A stretch of 8,340 bases of DNA from Bacteroidota bacterium (GTDB lineage Bacteria; Bacteroidota; Bacteroidia; Chitinophagales; Chitinophagaceae): the NCBI GenBank assembly GCA_023392575.1, contig JAEVYV010000223.1, forward strand, positions 1 to 8,340, written 5' to 3'. Within the stretch, counting starts at the first letter, position 1; every line of letters begins with the position of its first letter. The notes below the pieces were generated by a model. The model saw nothing but the letters and a program-made list of their open reading frames with translations. It was not told the origin of the DNA and made no database searches. Shown piece by piece: positions 1 to 6,120 of this stretch. The position numbers were made by a program, and so were the translations under genes.

Positions 1-642
1 ACGGGGAGCGCGGTATTCCTTGAACACAATTTCTCCTTTGGTGAACGGAACGGGTTGAAGAAAAACAGGGCCGTCGAAGACAAACGAATGATACTCGCCG
101 TTCTCGCCGCAAATATCTACGTTCGCGGGCAGATCGTTAATAAGGGATTCATCCAGCAACCGGCCGCAAAAGCTTTTGTCCAGCAAAGCGCTGTTGACGC
201 AAACAAGGATGGCTTTAAATCCGGAGCGGACAAAGCGGTGCATTAATTCTTTGGTGTCGCTTTTCCACAAGGGAAACAGGCATTCGATGTTTTCGTTTGC
301 ATAAAGCTGTTGGCGGTAGGTTTTCAGGTCTTCCAAAAACAGGTCGCCGGACAGGGCATGGGTGAAGCCTTCTGATTTGAGTTGGCGGTTCATGTTGCCG
401 ATGGCGGCTTCGTATTCGGCCATGCCTGGCTGCTCCGGCAGCTCCAGCACATACAAGGGCAGTTGCAGGGCCGCGGCTTGTTGCTCCAGCAGCGCCCTTC
501 GTACCCCGTGCATGGTGATGCGGTTGGTGCCCTGGGTCACGGTTGTTACCAAGGCTTCAATGCTCAGCCCCTGTTGTTTGGCTCTATATAAGCATAGAGC
601 GGAGTCTTTACCTCCGCTCCAGTTTAAAAATGCTTTCATCAT
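1..642 (-). CDS. DUF71/COG2102 PP-loop ATPase (Dph6-like), B12-operon type, 3' end missing
   Basis: This is an N-type ATP pyrophosphatase-fold enzyme (adenine nucleotide alpha-hydrolase-like), open to the left window edge with 214 codons visible. The protein begins MMKAFLNWSGGKDSALCLY; SGGKDS at residues 9-14 is the PP-loop that binds ATP phosphates. The family's C-terminal signature GENGEYHSFVFDGP lies near residues 179-192, so only a short tail is missing. Characterised relatives (Dph6) amidate diphthine on eukaryotic and archaeal EF2. Bacteria lack diphthamide, so that reaction is unlikely here. Published comparative genomics of DUF71 proposed a bacterial branch tied to B12 salvage. The gene lies 30 bp behind btuB, has no promoter of its own that I can see, and sits under the same riboswitch, which fits that branch. 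Two adjacent ATG codons (642 and 639) could both start it. Family assignment is firm; the reaction is inferred and not known. Confidence 0.9.
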   Translation of the reverse strand, partial: MMKAFLNWSGGKDSALCLYRAKQQGLSIEALVTTVTQGTNRITMHGVRRALLEQQAAALQLPLYVLELPEQPGMAEYEAAIGNMNRQLKSEGFTHALSGDLFLEDLKTYRQQLYANENIECLFPLWKSDTKELMHRFVRSGFKAILVCVNSALLDKSFCGRLLDESLINDLPANVDICGENGEYHSFVFDGPVFLQPVPFTKGEIVFKEYRAPR

Positions 643-672
643 ACTACAGTAACAGTTTTCACTGCATCCAAA

Positions 673-2589
673 TTACCAATTAAAGCTCAGTCCTGTATGA
701 AACAAAAAGGGAATGGAATTATACCCTCTGACATCAAAGAATTTTTTGTTGGTAATATTTTGCGCATCGGCAAAAAACTTTACATGTTCGTTATGCTTAT
801 ACTCTGCATAAGCGCCCAACAAAAAATAGCCTTTCAACTCCACATCGGCTTTTTGGTAGCCGCCCACATCAAAACGCTTGCTTACATATTTACCCGAAAC
901 GGAAACCGACAGCTTGCTTAGCGGCTGCGCCGTTAGAGTTGCATTGATCGTATGATCGGGCCTTCTTAATAAATAAGAGTAGGTGATGGTATCACGATTT
1001 GAAATACGGTTTTGTGTAGTTTCTTTCGGCTCCAAATAGGCATAATTGGCGTTTACCGACAGGGCATTGGAAAGCTTTGCGTTTACATCCCACTCCAATC
1101 CTTTTACATTTTGCTGAATGTAATTGAAGTAGTTGAAATCAAGATAATTATAGTCAATGCCATTATCTATTTTTCGATAAAAGAACACAGCCCTTGTACT
1201 TAACTTTTGATTGCTGAAAGCAAGGCCGCCTTCATAGTTCTGTGATTTTTCAGGATCAAGTTTTTTATTCAGGCTTAACTGATACAGAGAAGGCGCTTTA
1301 AAGCCTGTGGAGATGCTGCCAAACATCCGTACGTACTGACTGAACGAAAACGAAGGATTAAAAGTAAAGGTGTTGTTGGTGCCATAAACAGAATGGTTGT
1401 TCATTCTCCCGCCGGCTTCTACATTCAGCTTTTCATTTAACCCCGAATAGACCAGCGATGCATACGCTGCTTTTTGATTTAGCGAAGTAGTAGGAGTCGT
1501 ACTTGCATAAGGGCCGAAGCTGCTTACTGAATAGTACGACTGGTTGTAGGAACCATACCGGTAATCGCCGCCAACCAGCAATCTGAAGTTGTCTGTCAGT
1601 TGCACATTGCCATACAGTTCTACAAATTGTGTTTTGGCAAAATAATTATTGTTCTCGTACCAGGTGCTGGTTTTATAAATGCTGTCGTTGATATAGTGCC
1701 TGCCCACTTCATTGTATTGGTAGTTGCCGTTAATGCTGTATCTCGTTTTCTTCCATATAAAACCGGCGCCAGTAGCAAACGATTTGTTGTGAACGTTATA
1801 GTCCCCGTCATCCGTAAACACGCTGGCGTCAAGGCCTGCCGTATAGCGGCTGTACAAGGCAAACGTTTTTAACGCCAAAGCCGGTGTGGCCTGGTAATGC
1901 AACTGGGCATTTGCCACATGGCCGTCGTAGTTGTCGTTGTCATAATTTTTGTGGCCGGTGCTGTCATACGCCGATGAAAAGCCATTGCTGTAAATCCGGG
2001 CATAGCGGCCTGTGTAGGTAAATTTATCTTTCCGGCCATACACTTGTGCGTTGCCTCTTACGGTTCCGTAGCTTCCGCTGCTAAACGTGGAGCTGATGTT
2101 TACCGGTTTTTGCACGTCCTGCTTTACAGTAATGATGTTGATCACCCCTGCAACGGCATCGCTGCCATACAGTGTGGATTGCGCGCCTTTGCAAACCTCA
2201 ATGCGTTCCACATCATTCAAGGAAAATAAATTGAGGTCGTATTCATTATTGATCATGCCGGGATCGTTTACCGGAATGCCGTCTATTAAAATCAACGTTC
2301 TGCCCGAAGAAGCGCCCCGCATGTACACCGTTTGCACACTGCCTAAATTGTTCAGGGCTCCGTTAATGGTAATACCTGCCTGTTCATTCAACAACTGGCT
2401 GAGGGTGCGGCCGGCGCTTTTTTCAATTTGCTCTTTGCTGATTACGGTAATGACCTTGCCTGTGGTGTTTTGTTTTTGCGGAAACTTGGTGGCGGTTACC
2501 ACCACGGTGTTTAAAGTTTTCGTACTGTCCTCTTGTGCTGAAAGTTGACTGCTGATAAAGACCGCAGCCACAGCAAAAATTTTTCTCAT
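673..2589 (-). CDS. btuB: BtuB-type TonB-dependent cobalamin/corrinoid outer-membrane receptor
   Basis: The 638-residue product is an outer-membrane transporter that takes up B12 or related corrinoids using TonB energy. A signal peptide spans residues 1-18 (cleavage after SQLSA). A TonB box-like TVVVTAT lies at 28-34. The plug domain covers roughly 40-155 and includes RTLILIDGIPVNDP and KGAQSTLYGSDAVAGVINI, both very typical of BtuB. A 22-strand-type beta-barrel, rich in alternating aromatic and polar residues, fills the rest and ends in an aromatic residue (SFNW), as outer-membrane barrels do. Length is close to the E. coli protein (about 614). The ATG at 2589 is the only sensible start because it gives an intact signal peptide. 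Substrate assignment rests on the cobalamin riboswitch directly upstream, so expression should fall when cobalamin is plentiful. No btuFCD genes are visible; an inner-membrane importer must be elsewhere or beyond the left edge. Confidence 0.93.
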   Translation of the reverse strand: MRKIFAVAAVFISSQLSAQEDSTKTLNTVVVTATKFPQKQNTTGKVITVISKEQIEKSAGRTLSQLLNEQAGITINGALNNLGSVQTVYMRGASSGRTLILIDGIPVNDPGMINNEYDLNLFSLNDVERIEVCKGAQSTLYGSDAVAGVINIITVKQDVQKPVNISSTFSSGSYGTVRGNAQVYGRKDKFTYTGRYARIYSNGFSSAYDSTGHKNYDNDNYDGHVANAQLHYQATPALALKTFALYSRYTAGLDASVFTDDGDYNVHNKSFATGAGFIWKKTRYSINGNYQYNEVGRHYINDSIYKTSTWYENNNYFAKTQFVELYGNVQLTDNFRLLVGGDYRYGSYNQSYYSVSSFGPYASTTPTTSLNQKAAYASLVYSGLNEKLNVEAGGRMNNHSVYGTNNTFTFNPSFSFSQYVRMFGSISTGFKAPSLYQLSLNKKLDPEKSQNYEGGLAFSNQKLSTRAVFFYRKIDNGIDYNYLDFNYFNYIQQNVKGLEWDVNAKLSNALSVNANYAYLEPKETTQNRISNRDTITYSYLLRRPDHTINATLTAQPLSKLSVSVSGKYVSKRFDVGGYQKADVELKGYFLLGAYAEYKHNEHVKFFADAQNITNKKFFDVRGYNSIPFLFHTGLSFNW

Positions 2590-2632
2590 AATGGTTCAAA
2601 AATTTTTTGTGACTGCTTCCTGGTAAACTAAA

Positions 2633-2661
2633 GAGAAGATAATTCGCGACCTTATCATCTC
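2633..2661 (-). promoter_or_regulatory. Leader hairpin between riboswitch and btuB (possible expression platform)
   Basis: Ten-base arms GAGAAGATAA (2633-2642) and TTATCATCTC (2652-2661) form a stem with one internal mismatch around a 9-nt loop, about 40 nt downstream of the B12 box on the minus-strand RNA. The bases after it are only moderately U-rich (CTTTAGTTT), so it is a poor intrinsic terminator. It ends about 43 nt before the btuB start codon. It could be a structural part of the expression platform; this is inferred from position only. Confidence 0.35.
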
Positions 2662-2698
2662 TGCTTTTCACCCGAAAGCATTGAAATTTGTGTAACGT

Positions 2699-2885
2699 CA
2701 TTGGCAGGTCTTCTGGCTTGGCTCACTGTTGATGCCTTCCCGTCCGCGTTTTTGGACAGTGGCCTGGTAATCAACAATTGTAGTGGCTGCATGCACCACT
2801 CCTGAACCTTACAGCTACGGGGATAGCGCCGGACTTGCACCGGCTTCCCTTTTCATTTTCCGCCTGAGGCAGAAAAACCAATTAC
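2699..2885 (-). ncRNA. Cobalamin riboswitch (B12 element) upstream of btuB
   Basis: Read on the minus strand, this leader carries all the hallmarks. P1 can form between ATTGG (2882-2878) and CCAAT (2704-2700). A P2-like hairpin pairs 2876-2869 with 2863-2856. GGGAAGCCGGTGCAAGTCC follows, with GCCGG/CCGGC arms at 2844-2840 and 2832-2828. Next come ATCCCCGTAGCTGTAAG (about 2824-2808) and variable hairpins, including a GTGG/CCAC stem near 2799-2783 and a long TTGTTGAT/ATCAACAG pairing. The conserved B12 box AGCCAGAAGACCTGCC closes it at 2718-2703. It binds adenosylcobalamin or another cobalamin and lowers expression of the btuB operon. Class (adenosyl- versus methyl/aquo-selective) was not resolved by eye. 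The 5' end is set by the predicted transcription start; the edges are good to a few bases. Confidence 0.95.
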
Positions 2886-2890
2886 GCCGG

Positions 2891-2921
2891 CAAATGTAGA
2901 GAAGTAAAACGGATGCGGAAA
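2891..2921 (-). promoter_or_regulatory. Bacteroidota-type promoter of the B12 riboswitch operon
   Basis: On the minus strand TTTC (2921-2918) is followed by exactly 19 bp and then TACATTTG (2898-2891). This matches the Bacteroidota consensus TTTG-N19-21-TAnnTTTG, with a perfect -7 box and 3 of 4 bases in the -33 box. Transcription would start near 2884-2886, just before the first strand of riboswitch P1, which supports both predictions independently. Confidence 0.75.
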
Positions 2922-3017
2922 TATATTTTTTCGGATCCGCGCAAACGGCCGGCTGCAATAGATGAACCTGGGTTTAAAAAGCAATTAAGCAATCCTTCTT
3001 ATTTTTATCCCCGTTGT

Positions 3018-3527
3018 ATGAATAAGCCTTTGCCGCAAATAACATTTGATTTTTTAGGTGAGCCGGAGCCCCAGGAGCCTGCCCGTGAGTTTGTGCCGGA
3101 AGCGCCGTTGCCCCAACCCAAACCCGCCAGGCAAAAGAGCACCCGGGGCAGAAAGTCTTTGAAGGAGCTTGATGCAGACCTGGACCAGGTAGAAGTTCCG
3201 GAAGACGAAGTTCTTTTTCAAAAGCAGTATTATTCCATTGGTGAAGTGGCGGCCATGTTCAAGGAAAACATTTCCCTGATCCGGTTTTGGGAAAACGAAT
3301 TCGATATTCTGGAGCCCCGCAAAAACCGGAAGGGCGACCGGTTTTTCAAACCCGCCGACATCAAAAACCTGCAGCTGATTCACGATCTTTTGCGCCGGCG
3401 AAAGTTTACCATTGAAGGCGCAAGGGATTTTTTGAAAAAAAACAAGCAGGCCAAAGAGAATTTTGAGACGGTGCAGTCCCTGCAAAAACTAAAGGCTTTT
3501 TTGTTGGAGCTGAAGGCAAATTTGTAG
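3018..3527 (+). CDS. MerR-family helix-turn-helix transcriptional regulator
   Basis: The 169-residue protein has a Pro/Glu-rich, probably disordered N-terminal third (residues 14-62) and a MerR-type winged helix-turn-helix at about 70-141. The DNA-binding part contains YYSIGEVAAMF, SLIRFWENEF, the wing residues RKNRKGDRFF, and the second helical pair DIKNLQLIHDLLRRRKFTIEGARDFL. A short helical, likely dimerising tail follows; no effector-binding domain or metal-binding cysteines are seen. This short architecture is common in Bacteroidota. I chose the ATG at 3018 (MNKPLPQITFDF). The frame extends upstream to an ATG at 2913, but that codon lies inside the promoter of the divergent B12 operon. 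The gene is divergent from the riboswitch operon, yet nothing shows it regulates that operon. Targets are unknown; no clear promoter was found. Confidence 0.88.
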   Translation: MNKPLPQITFDFLGEPEPQEPAREFVPEAPLPQPKPARQKSTRGRKSLKELDADLDQVEVPEDEVLFQKQYYSIGEVAAMFKENISLIRFWENEFDILEPRKNRKGDRFFKPADIKNLQLIHDLLRRRKFTIEGARDFLKKNKQAKENFETVQSLQKLKAFLLELKANL

Positions 3528-3548
3528 CATCTCTTTAACAGGCCGGGG

Positions 3549-3579
3549 CTTGTTGCATTGGCGCTCCATCTTAATTTTG
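3549..3579 (+). promoter_or_regulatory. Bacteroidota-type promoter of the thioredoxin-like gene
   Basis: CTTG (3549-3552), 19 bp, then TAATTTTG (3572-3579) matches the Bacteroidota consensus almost completely, with a perfect -7 box. Transcription would start around 3585, leaving a leader of about 12 nt before the ATG at 3597. It also rules out the ATG at 3558, which lies inside the promoter. The gene therefore has its own promoter although it follows the MerR gene by only 69 bp. Confidence 0.75.
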
Positions 3580-3596
3580 AAAGACAACCACATTGT

Positions 3597-4115
3597 ATGA
3601 AGAAAGTTCTATTCTTTAGCATGGCCTTGTTTTGTGGCGCTGTGGCGCTGGCCCAGTCCTCGGAGATCAGCCACGACGCTGAAGGCAATAAGGTGATCCG
3701 GGGTTTTATGACAAAGCAGGAATTGGCCTCCGACACGGCTTTTAAATGGTTTGCCGAAAACCAGGCGGGATATACCCCCGAGCCCAATGCTTTGCAGGCA
3801 TTCAGGGCCAACAAAGATTCCATTCACATTCTTGCTTTTGGCGGCACCTGGTGCGGCGATACAAAATACATTTTGCCCAAGTTTTTTGCCCTCACCGATG
3901 CTGCTGGTTTCCCGCAAAGCCGGGTGACGCTGCTGGGCGTAGACCACAGCAAAAAAACCATTCAGCACCTGGCAGAAGCCTTTGAAGTGACCAACGTGCC
4001 TACGTTCATTGTGATGAAAAACGGAAAAGAAATTGGCCGCGTGGTGGAATACGGCAAATACGGCATGTTTGATAAAGAACTGGGCGAGATTATCTCCGCC
4101 GCCAGAAAAAAATAA
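3597..4115 (+). CDS. Secreted thioredoxin-fold protein with WCGD active site
   Basis: The 172-residue product is exported: a signal peptide covers residues 1-20 (MKKVLFF, hydrophobic core, AVALAQ). The mature part has a thioredoxin fold: strand SIHILAFGGTWCGDT at 75-89, strand RVTLLGVD at 109-116, and the cis-proline loop VTNVPTFIV at 131-139 followed by KNGKEIGR. The usual CxxC is replaced by W85-C86-G87-D88. C86 is the only cysteine of the mature protein, so an ordinary dithiol-disulfide cycle is impossible within one chain. It might work as a monothiol reductant, pair with a partner, or have a binding role. The start at 3597 gives a clean signal peptide and sits just behind a good promoter. 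A strong terminator lies 16 bp after the stop, so it is probably monocistronic. Substrate is unknown. Confidence 0.85.
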   Translation: MKKVLFFSMALFCGAVALAQSSEISHDAEGNKVIRGFMTKQELASDTAFKWFAENQAGYTPEPNALQAFRANKDSIHILAFGGTWCGDTKYILPKFFALTDAAGFPQSRVTLLGVDHSKKTIQHLAEAFEVTNVPTFIVMKNGKEIGRVVEYGKYGMFDKELGEIISAARKK

Positions 4116-4131
4116 GGAGCGGATTCGTTCT

Positions 4132-4162
4132 AAAAAGAGGTGTCTTTTGGGCACCTCTTTTT
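4132..4162. terminator. Bidirectional intrinsic terminator between convergent genes
   Basis: AAAAAGAGGTG (4132-4142) and CACCTCTTTTT (4152-4162) form a perfect 11-bp stem with a 9-nt loop, and have an A run on one side and a T run on the other. It can terminate the thioredoxin-like gene on the plus strand and the mscS-type gene on the minus strand. The stop codon of the latter (4163-4161) overlaps the outer stem. Confidence 0.9.
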
Positions 4163-5243
4163 ATTTGGGCTTGCCCAGCCTGTCTTCTACCTGAATTTTT
4201 ATGTCCAGCTTTTCCATGGTCTGTAAAACAAAAAAATTAACCTGTTGCCTGATGCCGGTAAACTGGTTCCAGGGAATGGGCGGCGTAAAAAACTCAACAA
4301 ACACCAAAAATCCTTGTACGCGGATGTCGTTAAACAGCACGTTAAAGCTTTGGATCTCTTTGATCGTGGCCAGGTAGGCCCTCACTTCCGTCAGCAGGGC
4401 GTCGATCTTTTGCTGCGGGGTATGCAGGTCAATGAACAAATTGATCTCGCCCCGGATCTGCGACCGCAGGGAGATGTTGTCCAGGATGCTGTCCACCATT
4501 TGCTTGTTGGGCACGGTTACATAGGATTTGTCGTTTGTCCGCACCCGGGTGCTTCTCAGACCAATGCGTTCTACCGTGCCCGATATGTTTTGCACTTTAA
4601 CGGCATCGCCGGTCGAAAACGGCTTGTCAAAGAAAATCACAAAAGAGGCAATCAGGTTTTCCAGGCTTTCCCTCAGGGCCAGGGCAATGGCCGCCCCCAC
4701 AATACTCAGACCGGTGAGCAAACTGCTGATGTCGTAACGAAAAGCAAAATGCAGCACCATCATGGCGCCGATGATGCCGATGAGGACCTTTAAAAAATCG
4801 CGAAAGAAAACGATTAGTTGGTTGTCGTTTTGGTTGGGCGTTTGACGGGCTCTTGCTTCCAGCGCGCCGGCAATAAAATCAATGACCCGCAAGATCAGCC
4901 AAATGAAGGCAATGATTTGAATGGAAATGGCTATGGAAAGAAGGATCTTCTCCAGCGGATATTTGTAAATCTTTATGTTCAGTTCGGGCGGGAAGTTCAG
5001 CCGGTACAGGGCAACGATGGAAACGCTGATCACCAAAAATGTTCCCAGGGGATGGATGATCAGGTCCACAAATTTTTGTTGGTCAAATCTTTTCCAGACC
5101 CGTTTAAAAAACGAGCAAAGCAAAATGGCCAAGTATTTAGAGATCAGCCGGTTGAGCAGCAGAACCAATAAAATAATACCGAGCACCCACAGGTAGTCGC
5201 TTACCCTATTGCTTAAAAACACCTGGTCAAAAAAATGATTCAT
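4161..5243 (-). CDS. MscS-family mechanosensitive ion channel
   Basis: This 360-residue inner-membrane protein opens under membrane tension and releases solutes during hypo-osmotic shock. Hydrophobic segments lie near residues 17-31, 66-80, 98-126 and 150-168. They are followed by the pore-lining helix at about 175-200 (SLLTGLSIVGAAIALALRES, with small Gly/Ala residues as in MscS TM3). The cytoplasmic beta domain follows: FFDKPFSTGDAV at 204-215, GTVERIGLRSTRVRTND at 222-238, and VTVPN at 242-246. An alpha/beta C-terminal domain runs to about 350. It has one or two more N-terminal membrane helices than E. coli MscS (286 residues), as many Bacteroidota homologues do. The gene starts 37 bp after the propeller gene on the same strand, so it may be the last member of the lpxH cluster. 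It ends inside a bidirectional terminator. Confidence 0.93.
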   Translation of the reverse strand: MNHFFDQVFLSNRVSDYLWVLGIILLVLLLNRLISKYLAILLCSFFKRVWKRFDQQKFVDLIIHPLGTFLVISVSIVALYRLNFPPELNIKIYKYPLEKILLSIAISIQIIAFIWLILRVIDFIAGALEARARQTPNQNDNQLIVFFRDFLKVLIGIIGAMMVLHFAFRYDISSLLTGLSIVGAAIALALRESLENLIASFVIFFDKPFSTGDAVKVQNISGTVERIGLRSTRVRTNDKSYVTVPNKQMVDSILDNISLRSQIRGEINLFIDLHTPQQKIDALLTEVRAYLATIKEIQSFNVLFNDIRVQGFLVFVEFFTPPIPWNQFTGIRQQVNFFVLQTMEKLDIKIQVEDRLGKPK

Positions 5244-5280
5244 CTACAGAGTTTGGATAAAATTAGAAAGAACGAAACAA

Positions 5281-6120
5281 TCAAAACTTATATTGGTAAA
5301 GGCGCAGCGAGTCGGCAGAAAAAATTACCAGTTTGCTTGCCGTGGAATAGGACCGGTGATCAGCCTGCAGGAAAGCCGGCAGGCGTTTTCTGGCTTCCAA
5401 AAAGGTGGCGGTGTTGTACGCCGCAATTTCTCCCGGCAGGGTTTGAATGAGGTACTGCTCTTTTACAGCAATGCTCTGCCAGTTTTTCAAAGGAATTTTT
5501 TGTTTAAACGATCCGTAGTTGTCAAAAACAAAAACGCCGTGAGCCGAATCGGCCAGGTAGACAAGGCCATTGGTGCTGAGGATTTTTTGCGGTCTTACGG
5601 GCTCAGGGAAAACGGTTCGGAAGTCCGCTGTTTCTGAAAGCAGGGTGCCTTGTTCGTTTATCTTTTTTAGTTTGTTTTCGTATTCGTCAAAAACCCAGAT
5701 GTTGTTGTCGTAGGAAAGACCTGCCGCACCGGGATGAAGAATGTTATGTTTGCGCAAATCAACGATGGCGCGGTTGGCCAAAAAGCGGTCCAGCAAAACA
5801 AGCGTGGAAAAATCTTTGTAAAACAACAGGGGCCGCAGCGGGTTGGCCACATCAAGGGAAAACAGGCTTCCAAAATTCCGAACCTGGTTGTACACGGCAA
5901 CCGAATCGCCGTTGGCAGCAAACTTCCGGATTTGCCCGCTTGAAGAAATAATGTACAGATTGTCCAGATGATCGAGGGCCGCATCGGCAATGTCCCCGCT
6001 GTAGGTTTTTAATAAAACAAAAGACGAGTCGCTGGCTGGCGGGGAAACCAGTTGCTGGGCCAGGCAAGCCTGCGCGAAAACCGCAACTACAAACGCTATG
6101 GTAAAAAGCCGCTTTACCAA
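5281..6120 (-). CDS. Secreted beta-propeller-like protein of unknown function, TTG start
   Basis: I do not recognise a named family. The 279-residue product has a clear signal peptide (VKRLFTIAFVVAVFAQACLA, about residues 2-21). It continues with recurring short beta-strand units of the kind seen in NHL or YncE-like propellers: AALDHLDNLYIISSSGQIRKF, AGLSYDNNIWVFDEYENKLKKI, TNGLVYLADSAHGVFVFDNYGS, and IFSADSLRLYQYKF at the C-terminus. A periplasmic or surface location is inferred. The start is TTG (6120-6118): an in-frame TAA lies two codons upstream, and no ATG occurs before the signal sequence. The start overlaps the lpxH stop by 7 bp, which suggests translational coupling to lpxH. No catalytic residues are evident. 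The cysteine at position 19 is not in a good lipobox. The context suggests an envelope role, but function is unknown. Confidence 0.8.
   Translation of the reverse strand: MVKRLFTIAFVVAVFAQACLAQQLVSPPASDSSFVLLKTYSGDIADAALDHLDNLYIISSSGQIRKFAANGDSVAVYNQVRNFGSLFSLDVANPLRPLLFYKDFSTLVLLDRFLANRAIVDLRKHNILHPGAAGLSYDNNIWVFDEYENKLKKINEQGTLLSETADFRTVFPEPVRPQKILSTNGLVYLADSAHGVFVFDNYGSFKQKIPLKNWQSIAVKEQYLIQTLPGEIAAYNTATFLEARKRLPAFLQADHRSYSTASKLVIFSADSLRLYQYKF

Noticed and set aside
362..652. Plus-strand open frame antisense to the DUF71 gene
   Set aside because: It is a mirror of the minus-strand coding sequence. Its cysteine/serine-rich product matches no family I know, and the minus strand has clear motifs.
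2087..2548. 153-codon plus-strand open frame inside btuB
   Set aside because: It is antisense to the conserved plug domain and has no recognisable domain or promoter.
673..2589. Apparent lower GC of btuB as a sign of horizontal transfer
   Set aside because: Outer-membrane barrels are rich in Asn, Tyr, Lys, Phe and Ser codons, which lowers GC. The riboswitch and promoter fit the host phylum, and no mobile element borders the operon.
2655..2840. Short minus-strand open frame over the riboswitch
   Set aside because: It coincides with the conserved riboswitch core and B12 box; the conservation is RNA structure, not protein.
2913..3017. Longer start for the MerR gene (ATG at 2913, 35 extra residues)
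   Set aside because: The ATG lies within the divergent B12-operon promoter, and the added residues do not look like part of a MerR protein. The ATG at 3018 gives a sensible protein.
3558..3596. Longer start for the thioredoxin-like gene (ATG at 3558)
   Set aside because: It falls inside the near-consensus promoter 3549-3579 and would bury the signal peptide 13 residues from the N-terminus.
5244..5280. Promoter for the mscS-type gene alone (TAATTTTA at 5265-5258, minus strand)
   Set aside because: The -7 box is one base off, but no -33 element sits at 19-21 bp. The 37-bp spacing fits read-through from the lpxH cluster equally well.
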